From Desulfonatronovibrio sp. (GTDB taxonomy: Bacteria; Desulfobacterota; Desulfovibrionia; Desulfovibrionales; Desulfonatronovibrionaceae), in contig PWPY01000122.1 in assembly GCA_003558575.1 (NCBI GenBank), positions 1-6,966 of the forward strand: a DNA stretch of 6,966 nt, given 5' to 3'. This document shows, piece after piece, positions 1-5,416 of the stretch. Made by a program: the position numbers and the translations under genes. The notes below the pieces were generated by a model that was not told where the DNA came from, did not search any database, and saw only the letters and a program-made list of their open reading frames with translations. Positions within the stretch are counted from its first letter, which is position 1. Each line of letters begins with the position of its first letter.

Positions 1-11
1 AATTATTAAGA

Positions 12-45
12 GTCCGGAGGGGGCAAATATCCCCCTTTGGCGGAC
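12..45. repeat. Strong two-part hairpin in the leftmost intergenic DNA
   Basis: An inner stem AGGGGG (18-23) pairs with CCCCCT (31-36) around a 7-base loop. An outer stem GTCCG (12-16) pairs with CGGAC (41-45). There is no T-run on the right for a + strand terminator. On the left, the - strand continues as CTTAATAATT, only moderately T-rich. It could be a weak terminator for a transcript travelling leftwards, part of a cut-off repeat element, or a structure in the end of an upstream gene. Confidence 0.4.
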
Positions 46-121
46 ATTAGAAAACTCCCTGTCGGAAGCGGGGCAAACAAAAAAATATGAGCAGCAATTC
101 CATACAAAACGTCGAAGAACC

Positions 122-178
122 TTAAATGTTCACCACATTTCTTTACTTCTGGATAAAGCCTGCATGGTGAATAAATTC
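122..178. repeat. Possible decayed, very short relative of the GTAACTATTCACCA-ended elements
   Basis: The left end TTAAATGTTCACCA (122-135) and right end TGGTGAATAAATTC (165-178) each match the 14-bp terminal repeat of the elements at 2007-2160 and 5259-5406 at 11 of 14 positions, in the correct inverted orientation. The two share the core TTCACCA/TGGTGAA. Inside, CTTTA and TAAAG could pair around an 8-base loop. The flanking 8-mers (114-121 and 179-186) do not match, so there is no target-site duplication. At 57 bp it is much shorter than the other two copies. It may be an internally deleted old copy or a coincidental dyad. Confidence 0.3.
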
Positions 179-211
179 TTTACGCTTTTCACTGGACTGC
201 TGCACTGAGGT

Positions 212-238
212 TTGACACACACGAAACTTAACTATAGC
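212..238 (+). promoter_or_regulatory. Possible sigma-70-type promoter for the YkgJ-family gene
   Basis: A perfect -35 hexamer TTGACA (212-217) is followed after 15 bases by TATAGC (233-238), a fair -10 element. The spacer is 2 bases shorter than ideal. It lies about 60 bases upstream of the ATG at 298 and points at that gene. No other good candidate is visible in the 5' region. It rests on motif matches only. Confidence 0.3.
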
Positions 239-297
239 AGCAAGTGTAGAGGGACTTTGAGGAAGGCATTCATATAACTAACACAGATAAAACTATC

Positions 298-942
298 ATG
301 GCTGACAAGAAAGAAAAACAGACAACCTGCCGCAAATGCGGAACATGCTGTCGTAAGAACGGACCAGTCCTGCACACCCAGGACAAACATCTCATCCTGG
401 AAAAAATACTGCATCCGGAAAATATGGTGGTCTTACGGGCAGGAGAACCGGCTATGGACAATATTTCAGGGAAACCGGTCCTTCTCAAAGGGGAGATTAT
501 TAAAGTAAGGGGAAAAAAAGCCGGATCATGGAGCTGTGTTTTCCATGACCATGAAACAGATTTATGCTCAATACATTCAAACCGGCCAAAACAATGCCGT
601 CTTCTGGAATGCTGGAATCCTGAGAAAATGATTAAGGCTTACAAACAGGATCTGCTTACCAGAGTCCATCTGCTGAAAAAAGGATCAGCCCTTGAAGAAA
701 TAACAACTCTTCATGAAAGTAAGTGTTCTGTAAGGGAACTTGTCCAGCTCATTAAGGATGATCTTAATCACAAAACAGGAAGTAAACAAAAAATCAATGA
801 CATGCTTGCTTATGATGAGGCATTCAGGAAAACATTTCAGGAAAAAACTAAAATCAACCCCAGGGCCCTTGATTATTATTTGGGCAGGTCTTTAAAAGAA
901 ATCATCAACCCCATTATAAAATTTTTAGAAAAATATCACTGA
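298..942 (+). CDS. YkgJ-family cysteine-cluster protein (putative Fe-S/zinc binding)
   Basis: Predicted cytoplasmic protein of 214 residues with the CxxCxxCC signature of the YkgJ family: C11, C14, C17 and C18 in CRKCGTCC. A second cysteine set follows at C80, C90, C100 and C105, within the typical context of C-x9-C-x-I-H...RP-x2-C-R ending in ECW. These eight cysteines are thought in the family to bind metal, an Fe-S cluster or zinc; the biochemical role is not established. Residues 110-214 form a charged, mostly helical tail. The ATG at 298 is the only good start after the in-frame stop at 247-249. A purine-rich GAGGAAGG sits at 259-266, too far upstream to be its ribosome site, so initiation looks weak. 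The gene stands alone on the + strand and converges on the next gene with only 7 bases between stop codons. Confidence 0.85.
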   Translation: MADKKEKQTTCRKCGTCCRKNGPVLHTQDKHLILEKILHPENMVVLRAGEPAMDNISGKPVLLKGEIIKVRGKKAGSWSCVFHDHETDLCSIHSNRPKQCRLLECWNPEKMIKAYKQDLLTRVHLLKKGSALEEITTLHESKCSVRELVQLIKDDLNHKTGSKQKINDMLAYDEAFRKTFQEKTKINPRALDYYLGRSLKEIINPIIKFLEKYH

Positions 943-949
943 CAGGCTG

Positions 950-1975
950 TCAATCAAGAATATCCTGCGCCCTGATAAGTGCTTTGTCTGCCAAAGATTT
1001 TCCTGCCTCAGCCAGGGCAACTATGGATTCTTTATTGAATCCATCTTTTTCAATCCTTCTGTAAACCCATTGTGCCTCATATACATAATCATGCCCTGCC
1101 TGACGCATTTCAGCATCAGCCACACGGGACATGATTCTTTCCCTGACATTTTCACGCTGGGTTATAAGCGTTTTGATTCTTTCGGATAATCTTTCCCTTT
1201 CTGCCATGGGAGACTCATCATCAAGCTGCCAGTACTCAAAATAGACATCACGCAGACTATCAACAATATTGAGATAGTCTCTTATCAGGCTGATAACTCT
1301 TTCATCATTTACAGTCTTTTCAAACACATGGGCAAGATAAGTCAGCCTTATGGAAAAAAGCTCTAACATTTCCTCTGTTTCGCCACGGGTGAGAAGCCTT
1401 TCTTCATAACCCTGGCCCGAAGGGATGTTTTTGGTTCTGTTTTCTGCAAGATAGTTCAGACGATCCAGTAATTTTGTCCCAAAATAATCCGCTGACCTGC
1501 TGATGATTACAGGATCAAGCACAAATTCAAGCACTTCCTGTCTCGCCTTGAGGATATCATCTTCCTGATCAACATTTAACTGTGAAAGATCCGTGGCAAA
1601 ATTCATATTGACCTGTTTAAAGGTGATCATCCTGGACAAGCTCCCCAAACCATCAGATGGCAAATAATTGTCAAATATTAAATCAGCTAATTGATTAATA
1701 AACCCTTCACTGAATACATCGTCAGAATCTTCCCGAGGAGACTTTTCTTCATCAACCTCAACAGCCTCGGTCTCTTCTGATTTAATATCCTGGGGTTGGA
1801 CATCTGAAATCTCAATGTCATCAAACCGGGTTGTAAAATCTATGGTTCTTTTTTCTTCAGCAGTTTCGGGTTGCGTTTCCGGACCTGACTTGCCGGAAAA
1901 ATAAAACACACCCAAACCTGTTGCCAGTAACACTCCAAAAACTGCAGCAGATATAATGATGATATTTCTGGACAT
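950..1975 (-). CDS. Membrane-anchored protein of unknown function with acidic linker
   Basis: A 341-residue protein that I do not recognise. Residues 1-4 (MSRN) are followed by one hydrophobic segment at about 5-26 and then a lysine at 29. This is a typical uncleaved signal anchor that would place the rest outside the cytoplasmic membrane. Residues about 33-90 are rich in Glu, Asp, Pro, Ser and Thr, probably a flexible acidic linker. The remainder (about 90-341) is predicted by eye to be mostly alpha-helical, with many Arg/Glu pairs and heptad-like stretches at 200-285. There are no cysteines and no recognisable catalytic motif. The ATG start is well supported by AGAGGTGG at 1979-1986, about 3 bases upstream. 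Mobile element 2007-2160 begins about 30 bases upstream of the start, so the promoter may lie within or beyond it. A structural or scaffolding envelope role is possible but is only a guess. Confidence 0.7.
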   Translation of the reverse strand: MSRNIIIISAAVFGVLLATGLGVFYFSGKSGPETQPETAEEKRTIDFTTRFDDIEISDVQPQDIKSEETEAVEVDEEKSPREDSDDVFSEGFINQLADLIFDNYLPSDGLGSLSRMITFKQVNMNFATDLSQLNVDQEDDILKARQEVLEFVLDPVIISRSADYFGTKLLDRLNYLAENRTKNIPSGQGYEERLLTRGETEEMLELFSIRLTYLAHVFEKTVNDERVISLIRDYLNIVDSLRDVYFEYWQLDDESPMAERERLSERIKTLITQRENVRERIMSRVADAEMRQAGHDYVYEAQWVYRRIEKDGFNKESIVALAEAGKSLADKALIRAQDILD

Positions 1976-1998
1976 AATCCACCTCTGTTATAATCCTT

Positions 1999-2006
1999 AC
2001 ATTTTC
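1999..2006. repeat. Left target-site duplication of the 2007-2160 element
   Basis: ACATTTTC at 1999-2006 matches ACACTTTC at 2161-2168 at 7 of 8 positions. The two abut the terminal inverted repeats exactly. An 8-bp duplication is also seen at the second element, which makes chance unlikely. Confidence 0.65.
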
Positions 2007-2160
2007 GTAACTATTCACCACATACGTAATATGGGTATTCAACGGCACTGGATTCCGGCTTTCGCCGGAATGACGGAAAGGGTCAACAACCTTCTTTAAC
2101 CGTCACCCCGGACCAGGTCCGGGGTCCAGGTCTTCTTGTCCGAACATGGTGAATAGTTAC
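2007..2160. mobile_element. 154-bp non-autonomous element (MITE-like) carrying an inverted pair of REP-like palindromes
   Basis: Perfect 14-bp terminal inverted repeats GTAACTATTCACCA (2007-2020) and TGGTGAATAGTTAC (2147-2160) bound it, with near-matching 8-mers outside (1999-2006, 2161-2168). No coding capacity. Inside are two related palindromic units facing opposite ways. Unit 1 (2048-2076) runs CTGGA, then an 8-bp stem ATTCCGGC/GCCGGAAT with a TTTC loop, then TGACGG. Unit 2 (2100-2129) runs CCGTCA, then a 9-bp stem ACCCCGGAC/GTCCGGGGT with a CAG loop, then TCCAG. Palindromes of this kind recur in intergenic DNA of many proteobacteria. The ends start with GTAA and the duplication is 8 bp, both features known for the IS66 family, so mobilisation by such a transposase is inferred. 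In RNA it would fold strongly and could separate transcription of the flanking genes. Confidence 0.75.
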
Positions 2161-2168
2161 ACACTTTC
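2161..2168. repeat. Right target-site duplication of the 2007-2160 element
   Basis: ACACTTTC immediately follows the right terminal repeat and matches the left flanking 8-mer at 7 of 8 positions. Confidence 0.65.
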
Positions 2169-2195
2169 ATCAATAACAACTTACGTATCAAAGCT

Positions 2196-2600
2196 TTAAT
2201 TCATTTTTCTGTTGTTGCCAATTCCAGCTCCAGCTGTGCTTTCTTTCCAGTTAACTGGTATTTTGACCTTTCGTCCAGATTTATTCTGATAAAAAAGAAA
2301 CCCATTTTTCAGACCATGAAGATAAAGATCCTTAGTGATGGCAACATCCTGTCTGCAGTATTCAACTATCCTGTCTATCTTTCCCTGTTTCCACCATTTC
2401 AAAGCCAGAAGCCCGTCAGCAGATTTCTTAGCACCCAGAGTGTGGGCTGCAAGATGGTTCAGAGATAAGCGATGACCTAACCGTCTTTCAATATCAGCCA
2501 GGATATCAAGGGTGGGCAGTGCATGAAACTTGAACTTTGACTGTCCTGCAAGCACCCTGTAGTCAAAACGGATAAGGTTAAAACCCACTACAATTGAGAA
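2196..2600 (-). pseudogene. C-terminal half of the DEDDy exonuclease domain, cut off from the helicase by an in-frame TAA
   Basis: This is the direct continuation of the reading frame of the upstream helicase gene, separated from it only by the TAA at 2601-2603. The frame runs F-S-I-V-V-G-F-N and onward to a TAA at 2196-2198. It carries the two missing nuclease motifs of the YprB/MrfB type: Exo II in GFNLIRFDYRVL (catalytic Asp in FDY) and Exo III in YCRQDVAIT (Tyr and Asp, the DEDDy pattern). Between them lie the family-like stretches LDILADIERRLGHRLSLNHLA and GLLALKWW. The only internal start, a GTG at 2586-2588, has no ribosome site in front and would still lack Exo I, so an active nuclease from this piece alone is unlikely. 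The frame is intact and the motifs preserved, so the break is recent, or is bypassed, or is a sequence error. Confidence 0.8.
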
Positions 2601-2603
2601 TTA
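2601..2603 (-). other. In-frame ochre codon interrupting the helicase-nuclease fusion
   Basis: Reading the - strand, codons run GAA TTT TTG GCA TAA TTC TCA ATT GTA GTG GGT: E-F-L-A-stop-F-S-I-V-V-G. The frame before and after is the same, and no residues appear gained or lost relative to the usual spacing before the VVGFN motif. A single base substitution, for example from GAA, AAA or CAA, therefore explains it. TAA is not the codon for selenocysteine (TGA) or pyrrolysine (TAG), so recoding is not the simple answer. Confidence 0.85.
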
Positions 2604-5111
2604 TGCCAAAAATTCGCCCACTGCATCTGTTTCATCCTGATAAAAAGTTTTAAACTCACCTGATACAGAATCATAAACTACTGAGCAACTCACGCCCATC
2701 ATGCTGGAATTGCCCCAGCCCCCCACTTCCTGGGCTGAAAGACGTGTTTCTATATCCAGAACAGCAAAGCTTTTATCGCTAAGGTTAGTATTTGAGGTTT
2801 TGTCCTGCCTTTTAATTTCAACGGAGGCAGACGACTGGGACTTGATATGCTTAACAGGTGCAGGTTCCCTTCCACTTATTGCCCAAAGCATGTGCATGGC
2901 TGCTTCTTTGTCCAAAGGTCTGTTTCCTGACCCGCACTTGGGCGAATGAACACAGGCTGGACATCCGTTTTCACAACCACAGGAAGAAAGTACAGACATG
3001 GCTTTGGCCAGAAGTTTGTCCACAAGATTAAATGCCTGCCTGCTAAGTCCAACTCCTCCTGGAATCCCATCATAAACAAAAACAGCCCCTTTTTGCAATT
3101 GAGCATGTACCGGGGTTGAAATTCCACCGAGATCATTGCGGTCTGTGAGAATAATCATGGGCATTACACCGATAAGGCAATGCTCTAAGGCATGAATACC
3201 TCCCATAAAATGCATCATTTTCTTTTCAATGCTGCTTTGAAGAGACTTATCAATGGTCAGCCAGAACCCTTCTGTTTCAAAGACAATGGGTGGAAGATCC
3301 AGGGGAACTGTACCTATCTTTTTCTGCCCTCTGACTAACCTTTTTTCATAGGCAACAACCTGTTCAGTAACCTTGAGCCGGCCTGAAAAGATTTCTCCAG
3401 ACCCAATCGTAGAAGATGAGTAAGTTTCAATAATGTCAGTGACCTTATGAGTACAAACCTTGGTATAATAGCTGAGCTTTTTTTCAGTGACATAAACCGA
3501 ACGGGTTTCTACGTGCAGCTCCTGCACCTGATATGTCCTGCCCATATGCAGATAAACTGCTCCGGGATGGGTCTCATGGAAGACTCTTGCCTGGTCTATC
3601 TCACCAAGATACTCGCCGGTGAGCTGGTCAAAAATGTTATAACTGGTTCCCGAACCCCTTAAATCCACGTCCTTGTGCGGATACTTTTCCAGAGTATAAT
3701 AATAGGAGCCTTTCCCAGCTGAAACTAACTTCTCATCTTCTTCCAGAGATTCAATGCACTTTCTGACCTGGGTGTCCAGAAACTTTTCCTCAGTCCTCAA
3801 CGGCAGATCTGAAGCCGCACAAATCAGATGCTTGGACATTATATTGTAGTTATAAGGATTGATTACCGCACTTTCTGGTTCCAAGGAAAAAAACTCCTCA
3901 GGATGACGCAGAAAGTATTGATCCATTGCATCTTCGTGACCAATGAGAATCACTGCACTGTCCCGACCGCTTCTGCCCACGCGCCCTGCCCTCTGCCAGG
4001 TAGCCATCATTGAACCGGGATATCCCACCAGCAGACAGACATCTAAGTGGCCGATATCAATGCCAAGCTCCAGAGCACTTGTGGACACCACAGCCAGTAA
4101 TTCCCCGGATGAAAGTCTGGATTCAATTTCCCTGCGCTGCTCGGGTAGAAAGCCTGCACGGTATGAACTAATGCGGTTTTTGTAGGGTCCAGCCTTTTCA
4201 GCACACCACATGGCTATCAGTTCCGTCATCTTCCTGGACTGGGTGTAAATTATTGTGCGCAGTCCCTTTTGCAGGGCTGCATGGAGAAACTTTATTGATG
4301 CCATGGCTGCTCCCTGCATCAAAGGGTCAACCATGAGAAAGTGTTTTTTTCCTTGGGGGGCGCTACTTTGAGTAATGCTTCTGACTTCAAGTCCGGTCAG
4401 ACTGGCAGTGAGCTGGTCAGGATTTCTAATGGTGGCGGAGCTGAAAATAAAAATCGGCTCCTGGCCATAATATGAACATATCCGCATGAGACGTCTGAAG
4501 ACCCATGCCATATTTGAGCCCATAACTCCCCTGTATGTGTGAACCTCATCCACCACAATATATTTGAGATTCGAAAAAAAACGCTTCCATCCACGGTGAT
4601 ACGGCAGAAAAGAAAGGTGCAGCATATCTGGATTGGTCATAAGGATATGGGGAGGATCATCTCTGATCACCTTGCGAAGTGAATGATCAGTATCCCCATC
4701 ATAAATAGCAGATGTAATTCCTGAATCTTTATCTAATTTTCTGGTGATTTCTTTAATGCTTAGATGCTGATCCTGGGTCAGGGCCTTGAGGGGAAATAAG
4801 TACAGGGCCCTTGAATCCGAATCATTAAAGATGGATTCCATGACCGGCAGATTGTAAATAAGGGATTTCCCACTCGCTGTTGGTGTGGATACAACGACAC
4901 TACTGCCCGATCTGATCAGGTCGATGGCTTCTGCCTGATGGGCATAAAAAAGATGAAGACCGTTTTCTTTGAGGACTGCGGCTAATTTTTCAGGAATACC
5001 GGAAATATTTCCGTATCCAGCTTTGCGCGGCGCAATTGTTTTATGACAGACTATCTTGACATCAAAGGAATCATTACCTGAGATTTCATTTAGATATTTA
5101 CTGACTGACAC
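2601..5111 (-). CDS. MrfA/YprA-type superfamily 2 DNA helicase with truncated C-terminal exonuclease domain
   Basis: An 836-residue product predicted to unwind DNA in repair. Helicase motifs in order: Q-like FYAHQAEAI (55-63), Walker A TPTASGKS (76-83), Ia FPLKALTQDQ (106-115), Ib TNPDMLH (159-165), DEVH box (188-191), SSAT (224-227), V with STSALELGIDIG (343-354) and VI QRAGRVGR (373-380). A DUF1998-like region follows, with YDGIPGGVGLS (680-690) and a zinc-type cysteine set C711-x-C713-x3-C717-x2-C720, plus C726; four cysteines of this kind bind zinc in Bacillus MrfA. A linker (about 745-780) leads to nuclease motif Exo I, LDIET, with D786 and E788. The frame stops at 837 inside the nuclease domain; reading through would give about 970 residues. 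The GTG start follows an in-frame TGA and has AAGGTG about 10 bases upstream. In Bacillus the helicase and nuclease (MrfA, MrfB) are separate proteins for mitomycin damage; here they were fused. Confidence 0.9.
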   Translation of the reverse strand: MSVSKYLNEISGNDSFDVKIVCHKTIAPRKAGYGNISGIPEKLAAVLKENGLHLFYAHQAEAIDLIRSGSSVVVSTPTASGKSLIYNLPVMESIFNDSDSRALYLFPLKALTQDQHLSIKEITRKLDKDSGITSAIYDGDTDHSLRKVIRDDPPHILMTNPDMLHLSFLPYHRGWKRFFSNLKYIVVDEVHTYRGVMGSNMAWVFRRLMRICSYYGQEPIFIFSSATIRNPDQLTASLTGLEVRSITQSSAPQGKKHFLMVDPLMQGAAMASIKFLHAALQKGLRTIIYTQSRKMTELIAMWCAEKAGPYKNRISSYRAGFLPEQRREIESRLSSGELLAVVSTSALELGIDIGHLDVCLLVGYPGSMMATWQRAGRVGRSGRDSAVILIGHEDAMDQYFLRHPEEFFSLEPESAVINPYNYNIMSKHLICAASDLPLRTEEKFLDTQVRKCIESLEEDEKLVSAGKGSYYYTLEKYPHKDVDLRGSGTSYNIFDQLTGEYLGEIDQARVFHETHPGAVYLHMGRTYQVQELHVETRSVYVTEKKLSYYTKVCTHKVTDIIETYSSSTIGSGEIFSGRLKVTEQVVAYEKRLVRGQKKIGTVPLDLPPIVFETEGFWLTIDKSLQSSIEKKMMHFMGGIHALEHCLIGVMPMIILTDRNDLGGISTPVHAQLQKGAVFVYDGIPGGVGLSRQAFNLVDKLLAKAMSVLSSCGCENGCPACVHSPKCGSGNRPLDKEAAMHMLWAISGREPAPVKHIKSQSSASVEIKRQDKTSNTNLSDKSFAVLDIETRLSAQEVGGWGNSSMMGVSCSVVYDSVSGEFKTFYQDETDAVGEFLA

Positions 5112-5250
5112 CCTGAGTATTCACCTTTATCTATTCTCTAACAGCGTATTGAAAAAGTCCTTATCAGGCAGGCTGTTCAAAAATTACAAATGAAGCAGCA
5201 GTTGGGGGACTTTCAACAGGTAGCTACGTTCAGCTCAAAATTTTACTGAA
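5112..5250. other. Leader region of the helicase gene with an imperfect inverted repeat
   Basis: No gene seen. TTGAAAAAGTCC (5149-5160) and GGACTTTCAA (5207-5216) form an imperfect inverted repeat about 68 bp long, differing by two extra A residues in the left arm. Such TTGAAA...GTCC ends resemble small repeat elements, but the flanking bases show no duplication. On the - strand the structure would lie in the 5' leader of the helicase mRNA. No convincing promoter was found in this stretch. Confidence 0.3.
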
Positions 5251-5258
5251 AATGAAAC
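5251..5258. repeat. Left target-site duplication of the 5259-5406 element
   Basis: AATGAAAC here is identical to AATGAAAC at 5407-5414. Both copies abut the terminal inverted repeats exactly. Confidence 0.8.
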
Positions 5259-5406
5259 GTAATTATTCACCATAATACTTGCTTTCTACAAAGGTTTGTG
5301 AGGTTCGGCAAACTGGGCGTAAACTGTTTGAACGAGTTTTTACGGCCCTGTTTGCCGAACCTCACAAACCGGGAAATCATGTACATTTAAAGTGGTGGAC
5401 AGTTAC
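5259..5406. mobile_element. 148-bp non-autonomous element (MITE-like) carrying a long hairpin
   Basis: It is bounded by GTAATTATTCACCA (5259-5272) and TGGTGGACAGTTAC (5393-5406), inverted repeats matching each other at 11 of 14 positions and each close to the ends of the 2007-2160 element. A perfect 8-bp direct repeat AATGAAAC flanks it. No credible gene lies inside. The centre is a long hairpin: 21 perfectly paired bases (5293-5313 with 5350-5370), one mismatch, then GGGC/GCCC, then GTAAA/TTTAC past a bulge, about 30 base pairs in all. The interior shows no likeness to the other element. It sits 10 bases downstream of the regulator's stop codon, so it landed without breaking the gene. It probably ends up in any read-through transcript between regulator and helicase. 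The GTAA ends with 8-bp duplication suggest an IS66-type transposase acting in trans (inference). Confidence 0.8.
5293..5370. repeat. Long hairpin with perfect 21-bp stem inside the 148-bp element
   Basis: The left arm 5293-5313 is the exact reverse complement of the right arm 5350-5370. The pairing continues inward with one mismatch (5314/5349) through 5315-5318/5345-5348 and 5319-5323/5339-5343. Neither side is followed by a convincing T-run; the - strand side has only TTTG. A factor-independent terminator is therefore not well supported, though the structure is very stable. Confidence 0.85.
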
Positions 5407-5414
5407 AATGAAAC
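5407..5414. repeat. Right target-site duplication of the 5259-5406 element
   Basis: AATGAAAC, identical to 5251-5258. It ends 2 bases before the regulator's stop codon (complement of 5417-5419). Confidence 0.8.
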
Positions 5415-5416
5415 TA

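Larger units (their letters stand above)
2..208 (+). other. Open frame running in from the left edge; possible 3' end of an upstream gene
   Basis: Frame 2 is open from the first base of the window to a TGA at 206-208, giving 68 codons with no start visible. The translation includes the stretch SPEGANIPLWRTLENSLSEAG and later a basic stretch TKRRRTL. I recognise no family or motif. An open run of this length is only mildly unusual by chance when six frames are considered. It also contains a strong hairpin (12-45), which would be odd inside a coding region. It may be a gene tail, a decayed remnant, or chance; sequence left of the window would decide. Confidence 0.2.

Noticed and set aside
940..952. 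Perfect palindrome TGACAG-G-CTGTCA formed by the two convergent stop codons.
   Set aside because: The centre is one base, so an RNA hairpin would keep only a few pairs, and no T-run follows on either strand. It is not a supported terminator.
2048..2129. The palindromes as CRISPR repeats.
   Set aside because: Only two diverged units in opposite orientation, with no regular spacer pattern and no cas genes.
2586..2588. Internal GTG as the true start of a separate nuclease gene.
   Set aside because: It has no ribosome site and would lack Exo I, and the frame upstream continues the helicase exactly.
2601..2603. Stop codon as a recoded amino acid.
   Set aside because: The codon is TAA, not TGA or TAG, and there is no selenocysteine-type structure or conserved Cys expected at that place. 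A point mutation or sequence error is simpler.
5116..5125. GTATTCACC-like sequence before the helicase start, similar to the 14-bp element end.
   Set aside because: It matches at only 10 of 14 positions and is explained by the AAGGTGA ribosome site of the helicase gene. There is no partner end or duplication.
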